Positions 53,510-64,000 of a stretch of 64,000 nucleotides of DNA are shown here, piece after piece. The notes below the pieces were generated by a model. It searched no databases, had not been told where the DNA came from, and saw only the letters and a program-made list of their open reading frames with translations. Source of the stretch: Patiria miniata (taxonomy: Eukaryota; Echinodermata; Asteroidea; Valvatida; Asterinidae); assembly GCF_015706575.1 (NCBI RefSeq), contig NW_024037072.1, forward strand, positions 5,151,001-5,215,000, in the 5' to 3' direction. The position numbers were made by a program, and so were the translations under genes. The number at the start of each line of letters is the position of its first letter. Position 1 is the first letter of the stretch.

Positions 53510-54555
53510 ACATGAGCATTTTATACATGGTGGTCTAAGTATCGATCCGATGTAAAAAAAACCCAACATTTTTCATGATATCATGGTGACATTACACATT
53601 TTTTGAAATCTTCTGTATCTATCTACGACCTAACAAGCCTTTTGCAAACAGAATTTCGAATTCAACACCTTCCATTGATGAGATATGAGGAAAAGGTCCA
53701 AAACTTTAATAATTCAAATAAAATAACATGATGACATCATCATGAAGTCATCGTGACGTCACCGAGTTTGAACCCGATCGGACCTCTGGTTCTGTAGATA
53801 TAGGGACTTAAACTATGCAATTTTAGGATGATGTCACTTGACATGTGATGACGTCATGATGACGTTATTATTCGGCCTGAATCTTTAGATGGTGGGGTCT
53901 AAGTGTGTGCCAGGTTTGAAGTCGATCGAGCTATTTTATGTAATTTTTGCTAATTAGAAGAAAATGTTAAAATTTTTAAAATGAATAAAAAATCAGATGA
54001 TGACGTCATGATGACGTCACTTCAGATTTTGAATGCTTGTATCAATGCCTACCTACCCACCAAGTTTCATAACCATCGGACATACCCTTATATGTGAATA
54101 CAAATTCAGGTTTTTGATGACGTCATGACGATGTCACACATTTTACGAAATTTGGTGCATCTATCTATGACCTAACCAACCTTTTACAAAAAGAATTTCG
54201 AATTTACCACATTCCGTTGATGAGATATGAGTAAAAGGTCAAAAAATGACTAATTTATATAAAATCACACGATGTCGTCATTGTGACGTCACTGCTTTTT
54301 TGTCTATAACATGTCCCGGAATACCTGCATACCAAGTTTGAAGCTGATTGGACTTCTGGTTCTGTAGATATAGGGCCTTAAAATATGCACTTTTCGGATG
54401 ACATACGTGACACGTGATGACGTCACGATGGCGCCATGATTCGGCCCTTAATATTCAGATGGTGGTCTAAGTGTGTGCCAGGTTTAAAGTTGATCGGATG
54501 TAAAAAAAAAGGCCCAAAGTCCTGTGTAGAACGAAAACACGTGTTATCCTATGGG

Positions 54556-54560
<5 letters not shown>
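53510..54560 (+). repeat. TGACGTCA array, right arm (copy B)
   Basis: Counterpart of 35,770-36,836. One CRE is mutated (GATGATGTC near 53,830). The outer A run is longer and lacks the GTGG interruption of copy A. Confidence 0.8.
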
Positions 54561-54589
<29 letters not shown>

Positions 54590-56139
54590 CAGACAGAGAA
54601 AAAATAACAAAAACAAGAGCTGTTTCGGTGTGTGCACCGAAACAGCTAAATATCTGTGACTTTAATTATCAGAAATACTTTTTCATAAAAAAAAATGAAC
54701 ACAAATGTTACATGTGTTTGGAAGATTGTAAATTTTAAGCTAAAATGTGTCAATCGAAAAATCGTTAAAAAGATGGACTTTTTTTAAAAATTAAACCTCA
54801 TCCTACATTTTATTCTCTATCCATTGACTGATTGATCTGTCATGGTTGCCTGCTATTACTCAAAAATGCCGACCAAAGCATAATATTCCACTCTGGCTGG
54901 TCCACTGTTAAAAGTGGTATTAGCCTATTTATGATTCTTGCTCGTTTAATTTTTTTAACTCCGATTGACCTCTCACACGGTTGGTGGCCATATTGGATTT
55001 TGCCAATATGGCGGCCCCGTGGCCGTCCATCTTGGTGCCCGTCAAAAATCAAAATAGGATGTTGTGGATGACATCTGGGCCAAATTTGGTGCTTTTGGAA
55101 GAATCTGAACCATGTAAACAGCCCCTGTAATGCCTGCCCTAATCATCCCTATACTACTCATAGTATCATGAACAATAATGTTAATTTACTGAAACATGCA
55201 TAAACTATACAGCTTAGACAAAGAGTTGCTGTGGATGAAATATTTTATGAGGAAATGCTCTGGGCATTGGACCTAATTATAAGCTGTGATCCCATTGGAC
55301 TTATTTTCCGCTATCACAGGGAATCTTGCCGCGACATTCCTTCGCATTGTGTGCCATGTGATCCCACTTGGACTTTTTTTAACACCGACGGAACCTTTGA
55401 CCCAAGGCCCCCCAAAAAAGTCTCTGGTTTCTAGTCTGGAGCTTGCCCCAAAAGTGGTGCGGCGACGCGTTTTTTTTTTTACCCTACTTTTTTTCTCTTC
55501 AAATGTCGGCTTATGTTGCAGATGAAGCTTTGATCACCTTAAAACTCTCAAAAATATCTTTCAGAGTGGAGATTGAGGTGACCTCAGTAAGGCCACAATT
55601 GGCTTGAGAAGTTGAGAAGTCTGCACTCACTTACGATCTTGACCGACACCATTTTTCGGGAAATTTGGAGTCGTCAAGACAAAAATCCGGGAAAACCATA
55701 ACGTCAGACCATACAGCGACATCGACATCGTGCATGAGCTGCCAGGCTGGTCATTAGTCTGCTCCCTTACGTATTGCGCTAATTTAAAAGCGTTTACAGG
55801 TTCCAGAAACAAGAGAGAGAATGAAAGTCCATTTTTAGGTTCCTGGACTCATCAACTAAAAGTTAGCAATATTTAAAACCAAGAAGAGTGTATCAAGGGC
55901 AAGGTTTTGATTCTTTTTTTTTTAAGGAGGGAAATTGTTGGTAGAACGACAATAAAGACCACAACATGAAAATAAAGATGGCACTCATCGCGACACACTG
56001 TGAATTCACGATGCGTGTTGATTTGCATAACATCAGGTTGTTCAACTGAAAAGTTTGAAAGAAATTTGCAGTTTCTATGGAAAGATTCTGTTTAAAATTG
56101 CAAAATTAGGGTCAGCAGAATTAAAAGAAGATTAACTAA

Positions 56140-59100
56140 GGGCAATTCCACGGTTTGATGGACATGGCTAGGAAAAAAAAGTTTTCTTTTTGAACCCAGT
56201 TTCACATTTTTATTACAGAGTATACATTCAAGTACAGGGTGAGTCAAAAAAAGCGGAACCCAAACCCAAAAAATTATATTTCATATTACTGAAATTGGTC
56301 AATCCGTTAAAAAAATATCACCATTCAAACACAATGACCCTAAAACCTGTCTCGTCCCAAAAATGCGATTTCAACAATCGTCGACACAATTGTCTTCAAA
56401 CATCACCAGCGATGAAATCTTAGTTTAAACGTTAACAATATGCAACGAAGTCCTTTTAAAGGCCCGTCTTTTAAAAAAGTAGATTGTATAAATCATATTG
56501 TTTGCCTAGTTGTTGTTAATCAAAAAATTGTGTGCTACAGTTGGTGACAGTTGTTGAAACAAGTATTCTGTGTCATTTTCTTTGTTGTTCCAAACAGTCA
56601 AAACACACAATAAATTGATTTTTTTGGACGAGACAGGTTTTAGGGTCATTGCGTTTAAATGGTCGTATTCTTTGAACGGATTGAGCAATTTCAGTAATTA
56701 TTTCATCTAAAAGTAGCTTTTGAAATTGGCTTTCCATTCATTATTATTTTTGGTGCTTCATATTTTTTTAAATATGAAATACATTTTTTTGGTGTTTGGG
56801 TTCCGCTTTTTTTGACTCACCCTGTATATGAAATTAACAAAGAAAACCCTCTTTTATCAAATTTTGTTTGAGAAATAGTGTCGTAAAGTGAAAAATAAAT
56901 TTTTACTACGAAGAACTCTCAAAATTTGGTAAAGTTTCAACCTCGATTGCTATAAATGCAATTAAAGATATTTAAATCATAACCTTATTTCTAGCATACA
57001 TGTATGGTAGTCCTAATGTCATTTTCAGCCGTCATCCATTTTTAAATATCAAAAAGTAGGGTTTCATACCTTTTTTTGGTAAATGTAATGTGAGACAGAA
57101 AAGATATTAAAGTTTTTTCTCACCAACATTTCTGATGAATTAAATGTTGGTTTTTAGGATTTTCCTACTTCACATGAACATTGATATAAATGTAAGTGTT
57201 TTGTTGATACTAATACGCACATTTTAGATAAAAGGCAACTAAATTTGGTAACGTGAGTAACTTTTGTAACTTGCGTAACCAAAAATGTACTGTGAGCGAC
57301 CAAGGTTTTTATCCCAAGTCACCCAAACTATACCCAAATTGACTTTTGCTTGATAATGTTGATTTTATTGACAACTGTTTACCTGAACCCAAAGCACCTC
57401 AAGCGATAAAGATACTTTTAAGCATACATGTATTTTGTGCAGTTTATGGTGCAAAATGGTCTTTGAGACAGAACTTTTTATATTTGAATCCAGGTCAAGT
57501 TTTTATGTTGTTGAGTTTAATAAGGAAAACACATGTACGTCCCTATACATTGAAATTAAAATGTTTATTTGGATCAAAACTAAAATTTGAATTACATGCA
57601 GAAACTCCATGCTAAGCCATCCGGTACAATGGCACTGGTATACCCTAGAACCAAACTCTCCACATCATGGTCTCTGATATTGTGGCCTTTCCATGGGCCC
57701 TATATTCTGTTCTACCATAATAATCCTTTTCACACTATGAACGTCCGATCCGTGTCGAAATCTACACGGTCGACTTCTAAAAATTTCAACACGGTTCAAT
57801 TTCGCTACGTTTTCACACTTCTCATCGCAAACCCAGCGTTTTTGCCACACGTGTAATGTTTTCGACCCGTGTATTGTGCGATCGTTTCACACTACACACT
57901 ACACTAGGGCCGTCCGCCCTACATGTGTTTTGTAGCTCCATGGATGGTCAGCCCAACCAAGGACCCAGACTTCATGTCAGTCTTTTTTTCTGATTTCGGG
58001 CCCATTTTATGTTGGAGGATAAAATATTCTGTGACTTGAAATTCAAGCACCATCGAAAGTATTTGCGAAGAACGCACAAAAACCAAGCGCGGTCGGCAGG
58101 CGTAGCGTGAATATCAGGTGTTATGAAATACGGATTCAATAAGGTATTGCGCATGCTCATGCATAGATAATTAGGAGAGGGACCGGTCATGTGAAAGGGT
58201 TTAACCAATAAAAGGGAAAAGGAGTCAGATTTTCACATGAGTCCGATTTTCATATCACACCGGTGGTGGCATGACAGGGCAGCAGGTCAAAGGTTATTAG
58301 TATGTTCGTTGCATGCTAAAAAGTAACAACTACAGCGTGATGCCGCATGCACGCACTCTCGTACTCCGGCCGGTCCGCGTCGGATGAGTCGATATGCGGC
58401 TGTACACGGGTCGAACGTAACTCAGAAGTGTTCACACTACGCCTTTCAACACGTGTCGGACTTCTTGACATGGATCGAGAATTCTCAACCCACCTCCTAA
58501 GTAGGGTTAGTTTCGACACGGGTCGAGCGCTCTACACGGGTCAGTGCCGTGTTCAAATGTTGTAGTGTGAAAAAGTTAGTCTATTTTACACGTGTCGGAC
58601 CCGTGTACAACATGGAGATTTTTCGTAGTGTGAAAAGGCCTATAGTGGCATACATAACTCTCAGAACATGACAGGTTTGTATGTATAATATGTTCTGATG
58701 GCCAAGCATAATTAGTTAAAAAAAACCTAAATTACAGCTGGACTTAAGAGGAAACAACAAATTGCTGCTAGGGGATCAGTAGGCACTTTAATAGTATCAG
58801 AATAATGTCAGATGAAAACTTATCTCGGAGTACTTGCCATTGGAGATCCAAAAAGCAAATTTAAGTCAGGGTTTTTAGTAGTTCTGATGCATACTGTGTA
58901 GAAACATATTAACTATGACAATTTAGTAAAAAAAAACCATAATGCCATACAATTCTGAGATGGGTGGACAAAATGTAACGTAAGTAATAGTAACGTGAGT
59001 AACCATGTTTTTTGTGGATTGCAAAAAAATGACAGATTCTGGAAGATTAGTTTTACTTTTATTATGTGTGCCTCATGGCATGGTCTTTTATCCAATTAAA

Positions 59101-62100
59101 AGAAGTTCCCACAGGTTGCCTATATCAGGACACTTTTTGGTCATAGCATGTTGGCTTTTTATTTATGCTTGGCCGAAAATGTAACGTGAGTAATCAATTT
59201 TGTGTGTCTTGTTTATCATACCTAATACATTTTTCTGGATGTCATATTTGGTGCTTAGGTAGGTCTAGGTGTACTCTTATCTACCATGGGGATAAACAGT
59301 TATTAAACCTTTTCAGTAAGGTAATAGTCCCTGGGATAGGGCCATTTAATCGCAAAATTGTATGATTAATCTTAATATTATTTTCTGTTGTAGGGTACCT
59401 TGGGACATCCGAAAATGGTGCTCTTAAGTTGCACAGCCGGTATTTTTGCCTTCCAGCTTAAAAAAACTGATATTTTGGGAGCTTATTTTTGAGAAAGGGC
59501 TAAAATCATATTTTGGGCCTCTGCACTCACAAAAATGGCCCCGTCGTGACCTGTTTGCACTTTTTACCATCCTGATAGGATGGGTAAACAAGAAAAAATA
59601 TGGTTGGTCCCAAGTTTATCCGTATTCGTGTTCCCAGGGCATATATTGCTTTGCGGACACCCCCCAAATCCTGTGACTTTGCCCTGTTTGGGGACAGAAA
59701 TGAGTTTGAAACTCACACTTATTCCAAAGATACATACTTTCTTTATAATTTAAAAACTTCCCGAGACCACAAGCTTTAATTTAAGTAGTAGATAAGCTTT
59801 CTGTCTCGAAAATTGGGCTGGCCATGGCCATTTTTGCTTCCCCTACCCCTAAATCACTCAAAACGGCTGTATAGTGGGTGGCATATAGCAAACCTATTGT
59901 GCATTTTATGATAACAGTGCCAAATTTGGTACAGAGATAGACCAATATCATATCAACAAATGTGGATATTGGAGCATCACAGATCTGGCCCTTGACGGCC
60001 GTCGGAGTCATCATTTTAAAAGGGCTGAGTCATGCTGCCAATTTTTGATAGGAACCAACTTATCCAATGACATTATGGCGGCCATCTTGGATTTTAAAGA
60101 TGGCTGCCATTGAAAACCTATTTCAACCCATATCTCATCTTCTAAGCCACTTAGGAGAAAAGTTTTGGTGTCTAAACATACATTTTCAGGGTCAAGGAAT
60201 GCAACTGTACCATTTGGGATAGTATTAAATGGTTTGTTTGTCCAGATACAGTATTGTTGCCATCTCATTTCTGAAGATGGCCGCCGGCATTGAAAACTAC
60301 ATGTATTGCATCTTTAAGCCACTTAACATTGAAATCTTAGTGTCTAAACATATATTTTCAGGGTCAAAGAACGCAACTGAACCATTTGGGTTAGTGCTAA
60401 ATGGTTAATTTGTCCAGATACATTGCGGTGGCCATCTTGGATTTTAAAGATGGCCGCCATTGAAAACCTATGTCTACCAATATCATTCTTCTAAGCCACT
60501 TAGGATTACAATTTTGGCGTCTAATCATACATTTTCAGGGTCAAGGAATGCAACTATACCACTTATGACAGTGTCAAATGGTCAGTTTGTACACTATTGT
60601 GCCCATCTTTGATTTTGAAGATGGCCGCCAGATAATAATTGCATTTACTGATATCTCAGCTACTACCCCATATCAAATCACAGTCTAGGTGTCAAAACAT
60701 ACATTTTCAGGGTCAGAAATTTCTTTTATTCAGAAGAGACAAAGATGATTTTAGTTATACACACAAAATAGTCAAACTGAAGATAACATCTCTAACAGAA
60801 TACCGTTGATATATACTGCAGTCACCGAAAATACTGTATGAAGTATAAGTAAAACAACATTATGTGAGAATAAATGTCATCACTCACAAAAGTTTACAGT
60901 TTAAAAGTGCTCGCCCTAATTCTCAAGGTGTTGCATGCACGTCTTGCACCGCATACACTTTGATTCTTGAAGCCACATTAACTAGTCCACTGCAGGCTTT
61001 GGAGGCCACAGGTAACATGGTCCAGACAGGAACCCATTACTGTTTTTGTTCATGTTCGAGTGCCTGATCCTAAACAGGCTTGTCCCCATTGCTGAAACAT
61101 CCCTTATCCCTCAGCAACCTGGATTGCGACATTGCAAGTCAACAACAAGCCAACTCTTAATCTGGCACAACACGCTGAGGATGGGTTTCAAAACGACAAA
61201 TAAGTGGAGCTATTTTGGTGGATCTTTCGGTCACAATAAGACTGTAATTACCACTGCCGCCTCCTGAAAAAGATCTTGGAGTTGTCCCAATACCTCGCAT
61301 TTACGGACCATATCGGAGCCCTTCTCAAAGACAGATGCTTGTTTGTTGTTCAGAACACACAAAAAAAACGCTGTCGACGGCAAAAAATCGGCCTGCCTCA
61401 AGGCACTGGGCTAGATCCGTTGCTGTACGTCTACACAAAAATATCACAATTTCATTGAGACCAGGACACTGAGCGTTTCATCTGCGCAGACAATCTTTGT
61501 GTTACATCTCAAAAGATTCCGTTTGAAGCCATAGAAGCAAAACTTACCTCAGCACTTAGCCGTCTCTATGAGCGCAATCACCTCTTGTACCAATCTCGCT
61601 AAGACCCAAGTCTGCTCGTTCCATCTCAGGAACGTTAACCGCGAAGCCAACCGACCCCTTAACATCAAATGGTCCGGAACACCATTGGCCCCTTGTAGCC
61701 TTCCTGTCTACCTTAGGGTGACCCTCCACCGTATCCTGTCATACAAGTCATCCAAACTTAGTTCACCGTAACAACATCATGAAGAAATTGAACAGCCTCC
61801 GAAAGGGGAGCCAAACCACACACCCTAAGATGAACCGTTTTGGCTCCGCGCCATTCTTCAGCAGAGTATGCGTGCCCCCTCTGGGAAAGATCAGCCCATA
61901 CCATGAAACCTGATCCAGCTTTAAACAACATGCAGTTTGATCACTGGATGCTTGAAGCCCACCAACACAAGTAATTTGCACCTCCTTACTGGCATTTCCT
62001 CTTCGGATTTCTGAAGAGAAGTTGCCAGCTGAGCTCAGATGTCCAAATACTGATAAATGACGAGTGTCGCCTCCTCCAGGGACGGCAAGCTTCGGCACAA

Positions 62101-63715
62101 AAGGCTGAAGTCAAGAAAAGCTTCCTCAGCCATGTCCACTGCTTCACAACATCCCGGGAACAGGTGCGGTTCTACGGGGGGGCTAATAAGCAAACTCTAA
62201 ATAGGCCCCCCCCCCCCCCCCACCTATTGACTTTCGGAGGCGTAAGTGTCTGGAAAAAATAACTGGTCAACATTTCAGCACGCCTCCCTGAAAAAATTCT
62301 GGATCCACCGTGCTAGCCCCCCCCCAAATATTGGTTCTAGAACCGCGCCTGCCCGGGAAGTGGCAAGACTCCAACACTGGAAGCAACGACTGGGAGCAAA
62401 CGCCCACCGATTGTCATGGTTAGACTATAACAACGGCGGAAAACCTCCCCACAGGTACTACATCGACATGGGTTCAATGGAAAACTATCAGCCGCTTGAG
62501 AACCAGGACTAGCCGATCACAGACCCGCCTTAATCAAATGGAGCTGCAAAAGTGGTTCAGCTGCATGTAGTTGTGGAGAGGCAGAGTTGTATCACATCCT
62601 GTAGTGCCAGAGATTTCTACCTGCCTAGGTTCAAAGATGGCATAGACCCAGTAAACAGGACGGTATTGGGCCGATACCATCTAATTATGGGTTTGTTATG
62701 GCAGTACCATACAGTTTAAACGGTACAAGACCAGAAGCGGGCTAATGCTGGCTCGATTGCGCCAAAACGCGCCCTAATAAATGGCAAACGGTAATGGTAA
62801 CACCGTTCAGAGCCTGCATCGGACCAGTGCTGGTCTTTTTAAGGCAAACAATAACAGCAAGACGGCGCTCAGCCTGAACCAGCCATTGCAGGTCCTCTTA
62901 CGATAAACCAAGACGGTAAAAGTCCTGAATCGGGCCGATGTTGGTCCCTTTATGGGAAACCATAATGGCAAGACGGTACACAACCTGAATGTGACCGGTG
63001 CCGGCCCTTTCAAGTCAAACCATAATGGCAAAAGGGTACATAGCCTGAATCGGGCCAGTGTTGGTCCTTTGACAGCAAACCATATTGCCGCCGTTTTAAG
63101 TATCTGGACAAACTGACCATTTGACACGATCTGAAATATATGTAGTACTAATCCAAATTGTTTAGTTGCGCTCCATGACCCTGAAAATATATGGGTAGAC
63201 ACCAAGATTTAGATCCTTAGTGGCTTAAAGATGCAATACACGTATTCGGAGATTTAGGTTTTAAATGGTGGCCATGTTTCAAATACAAGATGGCCACAAC
63301 ACTGTATTTGGATAAACTAACCATTTAACACTATCCCAAATGGTACAGTTGCATTCCTTGACCCTGAAAATGTATGTTTAGACACCAAAACTTTAATCCT
63401 CAGTGGCTTAGAAGATGAGATATTGGTAGATATAGATTTTTAATGGCCGCCATCTTTAAAATCCAAGATGGCTGCCATAATGTCATTGGATAAGTTGGTT
63501 CCTATCAAAAATTGAAAGCTAAGGCATTAAGGAGCATGTATGGAAAATTTGGCGCTTTTGTCCGGAATGTCCACATCCATTCACTAAGCTGCCTGACTAT
63601 AAGATTAATCATAACATTTTGAGATTAAATGGCCCTATCCCAGGGACTATAATTACCGCCCAAAGAAACTCAAAAGTACATCAAAAAGGTGCCGTTAGTA
63701 ACCGTGGAATTGCCC
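56140..63715. mobile_element. 7.6 kb composite DNA element (copy B)
   Basis: Counterpart of 38,407-45,974 with the same TIRs and TAA flanks. It contains the mariner-like MITE (56,235-56,824), the nested MITEs (57,725-58,638; 58,144-58,263), the inverted arms (59,319-60,720; 63,090-63,668), the dead RT (61,022-62,628) and the 60-bp tandem (62,783-63,090). Confidence 0.6.
61022..62628 (+). pseudogene. Non-LTR retrotransposon reverse transcriptase, dead (copy B)
   Basis: Same as 43,286-44,890. Here CRRQKIGLPQGTGLDPLL is in one frame, because an A run is two bases shorter, and TSALSRLYERN follows the motif C region. The catalytic pair is again Asp-Asn. Confidence 0.85.
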
Positions 63716-64000
63716 TAAGGTCGTAGGAGTCATTTTAGAACGATAAAAACACCTTAATAAGGACTTATAAAACAAACTAAAAGGTACATGCACTGTATAC
63801 AGTCGTCTGTTACACCATACACATTAATGAGACAAGGAACCGTTTTCATTTTCTCACAAGTGCTGTTGTTGGTGTTCGCTGTGGATTGAAGTACTACAGG
63901 AAGCACTATTGTTTGGTTAGTGTTTTACAGTATGGTTGCAGAACTTTTACAGTACAGGGCTGTTCCCATTGGACTTTTCAGCTCCCAGATATTTACCGTG

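Larger units (their letters stand above)
47604..64000 (+). repeat. Duplicated block, copy B
   Basis: Repeats 29,868-46,262 base for base except for scattered single-base indels, a handful of substitutions (for example CACGACTG/CACGTCTG near 48,622; GATGACGTC/GATGATGTC near 53,830) and one local rearrangement near 55,003. It starts abruptly inside the TIR element that ends at 29,907. Confidence 0.97.

Noticed and set aside
62807..63205. 132-codon minus-strand protein
   Set aside because: The frame follows a 60-bp tandem repeat whose period is close to a multiple of three; the copy A counterpart is broken.
47604..64000. Ancient segmental duplication
   Set aside because: Divergence is far too low and the start coincides exactly with a scaffold gap.
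1..64000. CRISPR array, bacterial operon, rRNA genes, LTR retrotransposon, telomere repeat
   Set aside because: None of the required patterns (regular short repeats with unique spacers, packed long frames, conserved rRNA blocks, long direct terminal repeats with primer site, TTAGGG runs) is present.

Overview
This is a window of animal nuclear DNA: AT-rich, intron and intergenic in character, with no long open reading frame. It is packed with short interspersed and inverted repeats. The style fits a marine invertebrate (tRNA-derived SINEs with a cysteine-free conserved body, many MITEs, foldback-like elements, ATGTACATGTA-type simple sequence). A deuterostome such as an echinoderm, hemichordate or cephalochordate is plausible, but I cannot name the species from sequence alone. 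There is nothing bacterial: no operons, Shine-Dalgarno sites or CRISPR.

The dominant fact about the window is assembly structure. A 500-N gap lies at 47,104-47,603. Everything after it (47,604-64,000) is a near-identical direct copy of 29,868-46,262, at a constant offset of about 17,735 bases. The copies differ mostly by single-base homopolymer indels with very few substitutions. The simplest reading is that two contigs with an unmerged overlap of about 17 kb were placed next to each other. A recent tandem duplication is the alternative. Biologically there are about 47 kb of distinct sequence here.

Region by region. 1-3.5 kb holds a GC-rich NotI-site tandem repeat and a tandem array (565-1,290) whose inverted relative sits at 17,995-18,545. 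3.5-5.6 kb may hold a small plus-strand gene (three exon-like pieces with splice signals, then a polyadenylation signal). 7.8-8.9 kb is a TIR element carrying a nested SINE. 12.8-14.3 kb has a snap-back palindrome element and a broken non-LTR reverse transcriptase. 16-17 kb is a clean TIR transposon. 19-22 kb has a minisatellite, repeats rich in TGACGTCA, and an Ile-tRNA-like SINE. 22.76-22.87 kb on the minus strand is the best host-gene candidate: a first exon carrying an engrailed-homology-1 type motif (SFLIRDILAD), as in ANTP-class homeobox proteins, with a non-repetitive upstream region. 25.3-27 kb holds a repeated element interrupted by a hAT-like MITE, with an empty site in the second copy.

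29.9-46.3 kb (and again 47.6-64 kb) contains exon-like pieces on the minus strand (30.3 and 34.9 kb), a pre-miRNA-like hairpin and a second snap-back element. It also contains a pair of inverted TGACGTCA-rich arrays that bracket the 34-35.6 kb exon candidates, and a 7.6 kb TIR element. That element is flanked by TAA and has inside it a mariner-like MITE, another MITE, long inverted arms made of tandem hairpin units, a dead retrotransposon RT and a 60-bp tandem repeat. The repeated theme is foldback organisation: unrelated sequence families each built as inverted arms of tandem subrepeats.
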